DNA of 64,000 nt from Coniella vitis. Taxonomy: Eukaryota; Ascomycota; Sordariomycetes; Diaporthales; Schizoparmaceae. Under the pieces are notes generated by a model. It had not been told where the DNA came from, did not search any database, and worked only from the letters and a program-made list of their open reading frames with translations. Both the position numbers and the translations under genes were made by a program. The stretch lies in contig WUJK01000008.1 of NCBI GenBank assembly GCA_011317545.1, positions 2,046,001 to 2,110,000 of the forward strand, in the 5' to 3' direction. Shown in pieces: positions 47,552 to 62,300 of this stretch. The first letter of the stretch is position 1, and every line of letters starts with the position of its first letter.

Positions 47552-49353
47552 GGTGATAAAAGGCACTCAGTGCGCAGGGCGGACGAGGGCGTGCACAGGC
47601 AAAGCGTCGATGGTGTCACGGGCTAGGAGCTGTTGGGCATTGTCTCTGGTACGAAAAATACTTGTAAGAGAAAGACCAAAAACGACTGCCGCTTGCTTAT
47701 CGAGCAGGAAGAGGGAGGGCAAGCATATGCAAGCGAAGCGAGGCAGACCAGGTGGGTTCCCAGTGTGTCGGGCCGGCTGCAAATGGAGGACGTGCTGTCC
47801 GGCCGATCAACGGGGGTTGGTCATACAGTTATTGCGCCAGGGGCCAAGGGCGGTGGCCTATTTTCGTCGACGGCGCCAACGAAGGAGCGATGCGAGAGAA
47901 CACAACCTTCTGAAATGACTCGGCAAGCCTCAACAGCTGCGAAAGAAAAGGCGCTGGTGCTGGTGCTGGTGCAGGAAGGAGGATCACCAAGCTTCTGATC
48001 TCCAGTGCTGCAGGAAGGAGCGGGTCACTGGCATTCAACGTGCAAGCGATGGCAAGCCGGGCGTAGGAGCAGGGGTGGGGCACCCACTCCACCCAAGTTC
48101 GAAGTACCTCTATGCCGCTCTGATGCTGACCAGCACTTTTTGCGCAGGCTGCACGGGTCATCCCACCAGCCATGTCATGCAAGGTCAGGCGAACCACCAA
48201 GCAGCATCGATCATCTGCTCTGGAGTGGCTTGATGGGGCAAATGCGAATGCTCTGCGGACGCCAACTACAATGGCATTTATTCGTGCCAAACTCGGCACA
48301 TGAAAAAAACAACACCCATTGTCCCACCAGAGAGACTCGATGCCTGCACAACACATGCAGTAGATGAGCAAGCATATGCTTGAATTTCCCGTCATGGCGC
48401 TTGCCGAATGAGATCATAGTGGCCCGTGGCACGCCTGCTATTGGGCTGTCAGATGGTGCTATGCCCAGAATAGTTAGCATGGACAGCCCTGTCAGGACCC
48501 CTACTACTACATAGTACATAGTTTGTGCTATGTATGAGGTACCGGGTGCTTGGCTTTTGGTCAAGTGCACGAATACGGCACGAAAAGTACCAATCAAAAA
48601 TTGAAGCTACATAGTATTTATGCAATGCTCAGATAGTCAACCGTTTCTTTTCAGCATGCTCGACCGGAACTTTCTTTCACCAAGAAACAAAGAAAGAGAA
48701 CAGAGGACCAGAAAATCGCTGCGCACTTTTTTTTCTATGGATCACGTAGGCTTTATCTGTAACAGGCGCTGTAGATGCTTTACACCTCGTCAATGAGTCG
48801 TGCCCTATAAATACAGCGATCAGACCAATTAGGAAGGAGCTAAACTCGGTAGATACCATAGAGGTACTATGTAGTACTCATTCCCCAGACCATCGGAGCA
48901 TTGCTTCCTCGACAGCCTGGGGGCTATCTAGGGTTAGGGTTTGCGGCTATCAGGTGCAGGGAGCCTCCTTCCACGTGACACGAACCATCAACGACACCCA
49001 TGGATGGCTTGAGCTCGCCGTCCAACGATCGACAGACTGCAGACTTGCGTGGCACCTGCAATCAAATCAAGTACGAGACTGCAGGCTGTTTCGGGCTGCT
49101 TGATCGTCGAAGGATTCCCTGTAGTACAACAACACCACGCGCCATCGCATCCACGAATGAGCTAACACATGGGCGCCCCCATCGTCTCCACCACAAGCCA
49201 CAGCGATCTTGCTCCACTCTTGAACTTCCAGCATGGCAGTCATCGTCGTGGCTCTGACATGACTTGCTTGCGACCTTGGCGAATTGTGCAGCCTCAGCGC
49301 TGGTTATCCTCACCGCCGAAAGCTATTCGTGGCGAATAGGGGCACCCCAAGAT
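47552..49353. promoter_or_regulatory. Divergent intergenic region CLC gene - NRDE2
   Basis: A 1.8-kb gap between divergent starts, holding both promoters. No gene recognised. Four TACATAGT/ACTATGTA motifs cluster in 360 bp (48508, 48515, 48608, 48866). The open frame immediately upstream of NRDE2 (49264 on) has no ATG before 49354. Confidence 0.5.
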
Positions 49354-52300
49354 ATGGACACCAAGAAACCAGCTGTGCCTAAATTCGCTTCCTTCAAGCC
49401 AAAAGCCGAGTTTGCAAAGGCGCCAGATCCACCACTGCCGCCGCCAACGTCGTCTTCGACCAAAGATCGCGACAGGCTTGACCGCGGCCATCTCCGCAGC
49501 AGCAGGCATGCTAAGCTGCGCACTCACCACCGTCGACACGACCAGCCGCGGTCCCACAGCCCGGATGCCATTCGGCCTCCCAACCAGACAGCTCGGCAAG
49601 AGCAACCGCTCTACGTCGTCGACAAAAGAGGCGATCCGTTGATTGTCAAATACGGGTCCAACGACCGGGCCAAGATTCCCGCCTACCGCCGCGCCGGATC
49701 CGGTAGAGTACTCGGCGGCCAAGGACGGCTTCGCCTGCTTCATGATGGACCACAGGAGCTTTTCAGTCTAGGCGATCGGTTTGGCGAAGGAGCATCTGCC
49801 TTTCGTGACAGAACGCTCTTGTCCAGGGCTTCTCGGACCAAAACGAGGGTCTTTCGGCTGCGGGCATCCCAGGACCAAAGTCAAGCACAGGCTCTACCGA
49901 ATGGAGACGATGGCTTCATCCCCCTTTCGTTGCATACTGGGCCTGCGCCCCCGACGAAGGATGACATTGTTATGACAATGGATGAGCAAGGACCTGATTA
50001 TCGTTCCATCATGGGCAAAGCGAAGCCTCGCGACTTTGTTGACAGTGACCTGGAGTCTGCAGACTCTTCAGATGCCGAGGCCGACGACAACAACTCTTCA
50101 CATCCCGCAAGGAAGAGATCGATCGAGTTGTCCCATCACGTTAAAGAGCACCCAGAGGATGTTGGTGCATGGCTGGAGCTTGTCGACATCCAGGAGGACC
50201 TCATAAGGCTCAATGAAGATTTTACCCGCCAAGAAAAGACTCAGGACGAGGCCAAGGCGCTGGCAAGCTTGCGAGTTTCGCTCCTTGAAGAAGCCCTTCC
50301 CTTAGCTACGTCCAAGTCGGACAAGGAAAGGGTACTGCTGAGACTGATGCAGGAAGGTTCCCGTGTCTGGACCGGTAAGGCGCTAGCGAAGCGGTGGTCA
50401 GATATCAAGTTTACAGAGAGTTCCTTTGCGCTGTGGAAAGCTCGTTTGGATCATGAAAAGTCCAATCTAGCCACATTTACATATGCTGGCATTAGACAGA
50501 TACATATTGAAAGGCTGCAGCGTTTGAGAGAGCTGCTATCAGCAGCTGTTCGCAACGCGTTGGCCTCCAACCAGGGCAAAACCCTGCAAGATATCTGCTC
50601 CCAAGATGACAGGGTATCTGATGAGTTGATACAAATCTGCGAGGAACTGGTCTATGTATTTCTCATGACCACAGCCTTTATCCGCTACGCAGGCTATTCA
50701 GAGCTTGCAGTCGCCGCCTGGCAGGCCCTGTTGGAGATTGTTTTTGCCCGCCCCAGTGAGCACAATTTCGACGGCATCATCGCAAGTCCTGCTGAGTTGA
50801 TATCTTCCTTCCAGGACTTTTGGGAGAGCGAAGTACCGCGCATCGGTGAGCAAGGCGCACAAGGCTGGCGCCATTTCACCGAGGCAGAGGAAATGCCAGA
50901 TCTGCCCGAAGTTAAAACAGATGCCAACCCTAAAGTGCCCCAAACCAGAGACGTCTACAAAGCATGGGCGACAAGGGAGGTGCAAAAGAGCCGGGCCGCA
51001 GCACTGCCTGCCCGGACGCTCGATGAAGGAACCGACGACGATCCCTTTCGGGTGGTCATCTTTGCTGACTTGGAGCCGCTTCTTGTCAGCCTTCCGATGG
51101 CTCTTTGCAAGCTATCGCGAGTCAGAGCTGCCATTGTGGATGGCTTCCTGCTGTTTTGTCGGCTCCCGTCTGCATCTGATCTAGATGGTATGGAAGGAGG
51201 TTATCTGCACAGCATGTACCGTGATTCGTCCTTTAATCATGACAGCAGTAGACTAGACCGGGCGGATGCCACACGGCGGAGCGACACCAATGACGAAGGA
51301 GAAAGACAGTCTCCCAGATTTCACGACCCAACGAGGAGAATCGTGTCATCTGTGGATGTCATGTATGCAGGATCCAACTGGTTTCGCTACTTCGACCACG
51401 ATGCTTCTGCTGCCGAGGCTGGTCTGGCGCTGGCAGTCACAACACAGTTGGCTACCAAGTTCGGCCATGAGGCCATCGCACACTACAGCCTGGGGCTTGC
51501 ATACCACGGGAATACCACGATCATTCGCAAGACGGCAAAATCGCTCTTGAAGAAGTGGCCCGGTAATACTCTGCTCTACACTGCCTACGCCGTAGCAGAA
51601 TGGCGCAATGGAAATCACGAGGTGGCGAGAACTGTACTCTCGTCCGCCACAAGGCAGGACCTGGCCGGCAAGGAGCAACTGTGGTCTGCGTGGGCCTGGC
51701 TGGACATTGAGGCTGGAGACCTCCACACAGCTCTTGCGCATTGCATCGCTGCCGCAGTGCAGGATGAGTCTTCATCGGCAATGAACGATGCAGACGGGGA
51801 GACGATGGCGGCAGTAGCAACATATACACAACTTCTCAAGGCCCGACAGGTCCTTTCTTCGCGACGGGACTTCCTCCTGTCAACCGGCAAGGTTCAACAA
51901 GCAGCTCAGCTCGCCACACTTGCCGTCTTGCTCGAATACACCGCTCCCTTTGCCGGCTCTACATCCTCTACCCCATCTCGTCAAGGCGACATTGAAGCAG
52001 CCCTTTCGACATCATGCACATTCGCAACCGATGCTCTCGCCCGTGGCCACGCCTCACCATCCTCAGCCTTTGCTTCGTCCGGCCACCTCGAGCGTCACCT
52101 CCAGACAACAGCTCACCTCCTTTACCTGCACACAACCCGCGGTGCCTTCCGTCCCCTCCATCTCCGCGAACAGATACAGCAAACTTTCCTTGCCCACTTC
52201 CCCACAAACACAATCTTCCTTGCCTTGTTCGCCTGGGCCGCTATCGATACGACCCGGATCCTCGTGACCGACCCCGTGCGTGCCGTCCTGTCACAACAAT

Positions 52301-52773
52301 ACCACAAGCAGCACGACAACAGCAACACCTTCACGAACCGTCTCTTTGCCATCCAGCACGAAATGCACATTGGAACCGTCCACTCCGTCCGCCAGGCTTT
52401 TGAGCGTGCACTCGACGCTTCCACTTTCTTCTTCAGGAACAACAACAACATTGGGCTCTGGGTAAGCTACATTCGATACTGTGTAAAGCACAAACGAGAG
52501 CTCAGTCAGCAAAGCGCGGCCAACAAGGCCGGTGCAAACGGAAAAGTTGCCCCTGCTGCAGACCTCGCCAAAGATATCTTCTACAGAGCTCTGGGCGCCT
52601 GCCCTTGGTCAAAGGACGTGGCTTTGGAAGCCTTCACCACGCTTGTGCCCGAAATGGAGAGCAGTGAGTTGCGGGCTGTGTGGAACACGATGGTGACGAA
52701 AGGATTGAGGGTTTGCGTGGACTTGGAAGAGTTTGGGGAAGCTTGGAAGAAGAGGAGAGAGCACGGTCCGTGA
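49354..52773 (+). CDS. NRDE2: NRDE2-like nuclear RNA-processing/RNAi factor
   Basis: Single exon of 1,139 residues. The N-terminal 200 residues are basic and low complexity, containing YVVDKRGDPLIVKYGSNDRAKIPAYRRAG, a segment typical of NRDE-2 proteins. An acidic Ser/Asp stretch (about 230-250) leads into ELSHHVKEHPEDVGAWLELVDIQEDL (from about 259), the start of the NRDE-2/HAT-like helical repeat domain that fills the rest. NRDE2 (Nrl1 in fission yeast) works in the nucleus with the Mtr4 helicase and splicing factors in RNA surveillance, R-loop control and, in some organisms, small-RNA silencing. The first ATG in the frame is at 49354, just after a stretch without ATG. C-terminus EEFGEAWKKRREHGP. 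Unusually, it has no intron, in contrast to its neighbours. Confidence 0.88.
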   Translation: MDTKKPAVPKFASFKPKAEFAKAPDPPLPPPTSSSTKDRDRLDRGHLRSSRHAKLRTHHRRHDQPRSHSPDAIRPPNQTARQEQPLYVVDKRGDPLIVKYGSNDRAKIPAYRRAGSGRVLGGQGRLRLLHDGPQELFSLGDRFGEGASAFRDRTLLSRASRTKTRVFRLRASQDQSQAQALPNGDDGFIPLSLHTGPAPPTKDDIVMTMDEQGPDYRSIMGKAKPRDFVDSDLESADSSDAEADDNNSSHPARKRSIELSHHVKEHPEDVGAWLELVDIQEDLIRLNEDFTRQEKTQDEAKALASLRVSLLEEALPLATSKSDKERVLLRLMQEGSRVWTGKALAKRWSDIKFTESSFALWKARLDHEKSNLATFTYAGIRQIHIERLQRLRELLSAAVRNALASNQGKTLQDICSQDDRVSDELIQICEELVYVFLMTTAFIRYAGYSELAVAAWQALLEIVFARPSEHNFDGIIASPAELISSFQDFWESEVPRIGEQGAQGWRHFTEAEEMPDLPEVKTDANPKVPQTRDVYKAWATREVQKSRAAALPARTLDEGTDDDPFRVVIFADLEPLLVSLPMALCKLSRVRAAIVDGFLLFCRLPSASDLDGMEGGYLHSMYRDSSFNHDSSRLDRADATRRSDTNDEGERQSPRFHDPTRRIVSSVDVMYAGSNWFRYFDHDASAAEAGLALAVTTQLATKFGHEAIAHYSLGLAYHGNTTIIRKTAKSLLKKWPGNTLLYTAYAVAEWRNGNHEVARTVLSSATRQDLAGKEQLWSAWAWLDIEAGDLHTALAHCIAAAVQDESSSAMNDADGETMAAVATYTQLLKARQVLSSRRDFLLSTGKVQQAAQLATLAVLLEYTAPFAGSTSSTPSRQGDIEAALSTSCTFATDALARGHASPSSAFASSGHLERHLQTTAHLLYLHTTRGAFRPLHLREQIQQTFLAHFPTNTIFLALFAWAAIDTTRILVTDPVRAVLSQQYHKQHDNSNTFTNRLFAIQHEMHIGTVHSVRQAFERALDASTFFFRNNNNIGLWVSYIRYCVKHKRELSQQSAANKAGANGKVAPAADLAKDIFYRALGACPWSKDVALEAFTTLVPEMESSELRAVWNTMVTKGLRVCVDLEEFGEAWKKRREHGP

Positions 52774-55138
<2,365 letters not shown>

Positions 55139-56509
55139 TTAATGGGACCCCTGTGAAAGACTCAACAACCCCTTGGCCGCTCCACCCTTGAGCGCACTAG
55201 TCGTAAATATCTCCTCCTCGATCACATCCAGTCTTGATCTGGGTGGTGTCGATGTTGACAAGTACTCAAGGCCGGGTAGCACATTCGCATTGCTCATTTG
55301 TTCCTCCAGAGCCACTTTCTGCTCATCGTCGTGCGATCCAAAAGTGGAGCCAGGCTCAGCCTGGACCACAGTAGCTTGTGGCGAGCCGGGTGCCAGGGAC
55401 TGCGACTTGATTGGCGCACTGGCACCACTGTGTACAACAACTGACGACCGGTACCAGTACTGCGCGGGCGTCGCCCTCTCCACGGTATGCGCTGACATGG
55501 AAGGCAGCGGGGTGCGTCGGCGGTGCATGCCTGGAACAGGTCGAATTTGCAGCTTGTCCAATGGCACGTCAGTTTGGTTCGTGCGGATCTTGTACGTCGC
55601 CAGCGACAGACGGAGTTTGAGGATTTCTGCTTTCTGTGGTTTTGGTAGTGTTGAGAAGACGCGTCAGTCACCATATTTATTGAAAGGATGCATATACAAA
55701 TTGAAGAAAACAGTCGAGCAATCCCTCCAAGACATACCTGTCTAAGCTCTTCACGCGTTGGCGTCCGACGCGGTTGTAGTGGTGGGAGAATGGGTATCGT
55801 ATCCAACAAGTTGGGTGTCGGCGCGTGCACAAAAGGAGCAGCAACAGGCATAGTAGTGGTAGGAGCATTGGCTGGAGCAGGTATAGCCCCTAACGCGTCG
55901 GTATCAGGCTCGGTGATGATGGTGAGTTGAGTCGTGTTGAGGACCGAATTGTCAAAGACGGAGCTCGCCTCGGGCGATATCGATCGCGGCGCTGAAGCGC
56001 ACATGGGTTCCGATGCGCGTGGTTCGTCCTAATCAAGATTGCCAGCATTGGTTAGCGTTTCTCGTGAACTTGCTTGTCGGCCGGGCCGCGCTATGAAGGA
56101 AGCAGCAACAACGTACCTCATCCGCGACCTCAACACTCGGCTTCGTCGTGTCAGACGCGCTCTCTTCTTCCGTGGCCTCCTCAGTAGTCTGCGTCGAGGA
56201 ACTTGCGACTAGAATTTGAGAACAGAGCTTTTTGGGAGCGGGCTGCGCCTCGTCGAACGCCTCAGTCTCCACCTCATCCAGCGTCCTCTTCTTTCCTAGA
56301 GAGAGCGGGGTCGCGTCGCGCAATACACTGCTGATACTTGCTTTCTTAAGTGGGCTACCACCAAGCGCGATGTTTGGTTTGGCAGTAGGAGCAGGTAGCT
56401 TGGTCGACAAGAGCGAGGCAGACAAAGAGGCGGGTGACCGTGGCGATATCGCGACATTCGCGTCTATCGTCCCTAGGGGACGTCTCTTGGTAGGTGTCGC
56501 AGCACTCAT
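55139..56509 (-). CDS. Whi5/Nrm1-like cell-cycle transcriptional repressor
   Basis: Exons 56509-56117, 56028-55738 and 55633-55139 on the minus strand encode 392 residues; all introns are phase 0. The N-terminus (MSAATPTKRRPLGTIDANVA) carries a TPTKRRPLG-type motif and many Ser/Thr-Pro sites, suited to CDK control. Exon 3 opens with the GTB motif KAEILKLRLSLATYKIRTNQ (about 229-248) continuing TDVPLDKL, the hallmark of the Whi5/Nrm1 family. In yeasts these proteins bind SBF or MBF and hold G1/S genes off until phosphorylated. The rest is low complexity. Whether this is the Whi5 or the Nrm1 functional equivalent cannot be decided, since Pezizomycotina usually have one such protein. Confidence 0.85.
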
Positions 56510-58156
56510 ATTGGATTAGGAAGTGGGGAATGACAGAAGAAAGAAAGAAAGGTTTTGGTCACGATTTTCAGTGACAAGCAACGGTCCGGATCAGAGAACG
56601 AAGCGACTGACAGTGCTACGAAACACCGAGTGTAGACGTGTTGTTTAGTTGTTGTTATTGTAAAGAGAAGGAGAGTGCGCGGGCGTGAATGTGTGTTGTA
56701 TGCGCCTAGGTACGTACACGCTGGTGGAGACAAGCAGGTGGGTGCAGGCGCGTCTGAGAACGAGGTACCCCACAACGTGTACCCTGTGATGTGGACTAGA
56801 AGTAGAAGGAGTGGGCGACTGACGATTTGCGACCGAGACCGTACAAATGTCTTAGAAAAAAAAAGACAGCCAGCTAAACAAACAAAAGGACAAGAAAAAA
56901 ACAGTAAAAATGACACATTAAAACAGTGGAAAGAGCGAGATCAACAACAACAGAACTGACAGACGTAGAAAAGTTAGAAGAACAGCGAGGACGTGACTGG
57001 GGCCCCTTATTCCACAGACAAAACCAAAATACAACCATCAACTGCAATTCAAACACGTATTGAGTTGTACATATTGACTATGATGAAAGCGGACTAATCA
57101 GAAGATCATGGGAGCCTAAACACTTGCGGGTCGGATTCCAAGGGGTCCTTGGAAATAGTAGGTGCCCTGCTTGCTTGCCTTTTGCTTTTATTTACTTGAC
57201 TGCCTCTTTGGGCTTGCCCTGTAAGTAGCTACGTACTATGGAAAAGCGCGGTTGTGGAGTTTCTCTTCTCTGTATTCCTTAGTCATCCAAGCAAACCCAC
57301 ACCAAGGGGGGGATTGTCTTTGGTTAGCGGTTCGCGCCTGCCTCGCCTCACCTTGCAAGATCCACCCACCGCTACTGGCTTACATATGCATAGATGTCCC
57401 CTCTGACTTTTGTTTACTTACCGAGATATGTATATGTAAACAAAGCACACAAGGTAAACAATCCACCGGAATGAAAGCATGTAAGATACCGGATCCGTAG
57501 TTGGTCACAATTGAAAAAGACAACGATGCATGTGTATCAGACTCTTCCATTAAAAAAAAACGATAATAAACAACTCGCATTGATCAATGATCATGCCGCT
57601 ACAACTAGTCAATCCATCGCCGCCCCTTCACCTTTTTTTTCTTCTTTCCCTTTTCCATCTCTCTTCTCTTCTCAGATACACCCCTTGATACCTTACTTCG
57701 CCAGTAAGCTAGGGGGAAAAAATCGACGAAGGAAAAGATCAAATGTATAACCTGCGGAAAGCAAAATAAATAAAAAAATAAAAAGAAATGTGAGTATATC
57801 AATGGAATTAAAAGCCTCAGGACGCATTTGGTGCATCGGGTATCAACCTTTGGACCCCCACCCCTGTTGCTGAAACCACACATTTTTGACCCATTCCTGC
57901 CTTGCATTGCTTTCCCTTGCCTTCTCGCCATTGTTCGCCGCAACAATTTCAAGTTAACCCTCCCGAAAAGACATTGAAGCACGAAAACTCCACGCATCGC
58001 CACAATCAATGCGAATTTGAACAGACGCAGAATCGAACAAATATCAAAAGAGAGAGTATTACCACCATCGCCGCCGCCTCTCTATCTCTTTCCGCCCAAT
58101 ATACGCTTGACGTGGTAGCCCAAAAGCAAGCAGAAGATCAAGCTTTCCCCCTTAAA
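56510..58156. other. Intergenic region MED15 3' side - Whi5-like promoter
   Basis: A 1.6-kb gap between two minus-strand genes: promoter and leader of the Whi5-like gene at the left, 3' UTR of MED15 at the right. The part from 57600 is pyrimidine-rich then A-rich, with AATAAA-like words on both strands. No coding frame supported. Confidence 0.5.
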
Positions 58157-59303
58157 TCATGAAGACTTCAATGCAAACACTGAGAAATCCAGAAACTCCA
58201 TTCCCTTGCTGTCGTCGCCCATATTGTTGGCGAGCATGACATCCGGAATCGCGTGCATTGAAAGGTCCATATTGCTACCGTAATCGTAATTCGGATCCAG
58301 AATCATGTTCAGGTCGTCATAAGGCATATAATTCACCTCAAGATCCAAGCCCCCTCCAACTTCAGGAATGTCGCTGTTGGGCTCCGAAGCCCCGCTATCC
58401 TTGCTCGACTCGGGCGTGTCCTCGATGGGCGTGCCGGGGTTGCCCAGGAGAGCGCTGCTCACAAAGCCTCCAATGGACGGGTCATAATTGAGTGCCGAGA
58501 AGATCAAGCTTTGTGGGTCAATTGTGTAGTTGGGGTTTGAGAAATCGTTGGCTTGCTGCGACTGTTGTCCAGTGCCGACAGCGGCCGCAGTAACAGCTGA
58601 AGCGCTTCCCTCTGCTGGCTTCGAGGATGTGACTTGGGACTTGTCGCCATCTGACTTGACACCTTGTCCGGCTGCTTCGTCGGCCAAGGCGCTAGCCTTG
58701 CGCTTCTTTGATGCCTCACGGGACATTGGCAATGCCCCATCTGTTTTGTGCTGGCTCTTTTGCTCAATCATGTCGGCACCAGCCTCCATTAGGAATTTTT
58801 CGGGGTCCTGGAAGGGAATCACGTGGAACTCTTCGTGGTGCTTCTTGCGCAATGCTTCCGAAGCGAAAACTGGTCCCCCCATCTCGCAGTCGGCCACCGT
58901 GCAGGAAAACGTTGTCTTGGCAGGTGCCTTGGGCTCCTGCTTCTTCAGCTCGGGGGACATTGTCTTGATCTGAGGCGAGGCGTTTTGGCTTGAGTTCGCG
59001 GGTGACGATGTTTGTAAGCCGGTCTTGACTCGTTTCCGAGGCATCTGCAGGTTCTCTTGCGTCACTTGTGGTGGCGCAACCCACACCGGCTTGCCGTCAG
59101 GTGAGGCAGCACCAAATGGGAATGGTGGTTGACTCGAGGTAGGTGCTGCCGGAGGCTGGATTCCCCTGCTGTTTGGTCTTTGCGGCAATCCTCTGGCGGC
59201 AGGTTGCGCCTGCTTGTTACCATGCATATCATTAGGCTGTTGCATCGGTACCGGCTTGGCTGCACCTGGAACAGCTGGCGGTGGTTGTTGTAATTGTTGT
59301 TGT

Positions 59304-59350
<47 letters not shown>

Positions 59351-62300
59351 ATTGAACCTGCCAGGCTGCCGGAGCTCTCCAAGAACCGAGCCAAGGAAAG
59401 CCTTGTACTGCATCAACTCTGCTAGCGAAATCGAGAATTTGGAATTCACGACTTGTAACTTATCTCCGTCCTTGAATTGACTGAGAATTCGTGTCCGCTG
59501 TATTCCCTCAAAATTAGTATAACGCCCATGAGTATCCCCTAACTTGAGTTGAGAGTGTACTTACCATCTTGATGAACATCCTCAAACGGTTCTCATCTCC
59601 AGTCATGGAAAACCACTTTCCAATAATGTTGGGAATGGATGACTTGAGAAACCCTTGAGCAACCTGCAACAAGAGAGGCTTGTAAGTGTTTAAAGTTTCT
59701 TGGGGTATTTCCACCGTCTTCATTTTTGTCGCATCAAAGGCTTGCATTTCCTCGTTGGAAATCTCGCGATAGCGGTTGAGAGTGTCCTGCGTTTGTTTTT
59801 GTATTTGCCTCTTGCGTTCCAAAGCCTGCCGCTGTTCGGGCGTCAGATTGGCCAGCTGTGCCTCTGTAAGGTTGGCATTGGGCACACCACCATCCACTTG
59901 TGCTTGAGCGACCTGCGAGTTGGGCCTCTGCGCGGCGCCAACTGTCTGGGCGGATGTATCGACTTCGGTATTGCTCGATCGTTTGATGTTCTTGGCTGCG
60001 GTAGCCGGGGAAGGGTTTGGAGGGGCAGCCTTGTTTTGCGGGGCTCGAACTGCCTTAGTCGTCGGGGTAGGACCTGTTGCATTCTGGTTGGGCTCTGGAA
60101 CAGCTGTCTGTTGAGCCCTGGGAGCTTGCCCCTGTGAGAAGTTTTGATGTCCTGCAGCAGGACCTTGTGCTATTTCAGGCTGAGTAACGGACGGCGAGGC
60201 TTGTGGCTGCGGCTGTTGTGCAGGCGGCTGCGGCTGTTGAAAGCCTGGCACCTGAGCAGCGGCCTGCATCATCTTGCCGTACTTCATTCGTTGAATCAAA
60301 AATCGCAGTTGCTCGTCCGGTACCTCACGAAACCGTTCATTGCTGGCACGAAAGTTTTGGAGGTCTTGTGGTGTCACTTCAATGTGCTGTGGACCGGTTG
60401 GCAGGGGTGGTCTCGGTCCAGCTTGCTGGGGGCCAGCTGCTGCGTTTCGTGCAGCGTTCATATTATTGCGAGCCTGTTGCATTTGGACGAATTGTGAAGC
60501 TTGCATTGCTCTGAGCCTTTGTTTGGCTTGGTCCGGGAGGGTGGGGATGTTCATGTACCAGGCCTTGAATTGGCCCCATTTCTTGGCGTCCGCTGGTGCG
60601 CCCGGCAACATGGTCAACACCTGATGGGGAACATCCATTGCATCCATCATGGCTTGCGCCTGTGGCGAGTTCAGGTGCTGTTGAAATTGTCGCTGTCGTA
60701 TAAGATTCTGCATCTGCGGCGTCATCGGGCCTCCATTCATTGGCATTGCCATGCCCATGGGGTTTACTCTGTTGGCCGGGTTTTGGCCCACGTTCTGCTG
60801 GGGCTGACCTCCCAGACGTCCTGCGAGCAAGGCATTATTCTGTTGTGTTTGCTTCCATTTCTGGAAAATTTCGTGAAGCTTCTCAGGAGGCATGTTCCGC
60901 ACCTTTTGCTGCTGTTCTTGGTCGAGAGAGGAGAGCATGGCCTTAAACTGAGGGTCCTGCAGAGCAGCGTTCAATCCACCCTGTGATCCCGGTTGGTTGA
61001 GCCGAACATCCAAGCCAGGTCCAAAGGACGGGTTACCGACTTGACCAGGCATCTGTCCTAACGCGACAGGTGGTTGTCCCACTGGGGCATTGAGGTTTGC
61101 CATGCCAGGCGTCTGGGAACCGGGCATTTGGCCACTCAGACCACCAGGTTGACCTTGGAGATTGGCCGCAGCTTGTCGGGCCTGAGCCGCTTGCGACTGA
61201 GCTAGTTGTTGCTTCAAAAGGGCTTGTTGGTGTTGCTGCTGCTGCTGCTGTTGTTGGTGGTGTTGCTGGTGTTGTTGTTGTTGCTGTTGCTGCTGCAAGT
61301 CTAGTCCAAGTGCAGGAGGCGGACGTGGTGTCTGGTTCGGCCCCTGGGAAAACATGTTGCCCGGCTGTAGTCCACCCGCAAACGGGGGCTGGGAGCTAGG
61401 GTTATGAGCGGGACCGGAGCTTGCAGGCACAACGAGCTGGCCGCGTTGTTCGGCCATCATGCCTTGCTTTTGCTCGTTGATGATGCTCTCCATGTTGCTG
61501 CCAAACGGTATCTGACCACCGAGCTGTCCCATGCTGTTCATCATGTTTCGATTGGCCGGCCTCTGTTGTCCAGGCTGCATAGGCATTCCTGGATAGTTTG
61601 GGGGCATGCCTTGGTTTGGTCGCGGCTGAGATTGTGGCTGTCTGCCCTGAACATACAATCGCCGAGCTGCTTGCATGAAGTACATGTTCAACGGATCCTT
61701 GCCCTGGTTGCGCATCTGTTGCACGGCCTGTGGAGTAACCTGTGCGCCCATTAGTTGTTCAAGAATCCGTTGTTTTTGCTCTGGAGAGGTCTGTATCGAC
61801 ATTTGGCGTGCGAGTTGCATGATCTTCTCTCGGTCGAGCTCGGTGGTCTGCATTTGATTGGGGTTGTGTTGAGGACCACCAGGGGTGGGCATGCCTTGCT
61901 GCTGGCCCTGGTTCACTGGAGGCGTCATGCCGTTGCTGAGACTGAGGTTCATTTGGGGGGCCTGTTGCGGCAGCTGTGAGACCTGCATGGGGTTCTGAAG
62001 ATGCTGGAAAGGCTGCTGGCCGGGACCACCCCCACCTCGCCCGGCCATCTGAGCCCTCATGAGTGCCGCATTTTGCTGATGTTGCAAAATTGCCGCCTGT
62101 CGCGCTTGTGCGTTCATCTGTTCCTGCATTTGAGGAGCCTGGCTCTGGCGTTTGGCGTGAAGTTCCTGGAGCTTTGCCCGGATTCTGGTCTCATAGATGG
62201 CCTAGGCTATTATCAGCGCTTTTTTGTTTCAGAAATTAGACGTTACCAACGACAAGACACTTACCTTTTCCGTCGATGAGTTGAAGATTTCACTCTCGAG

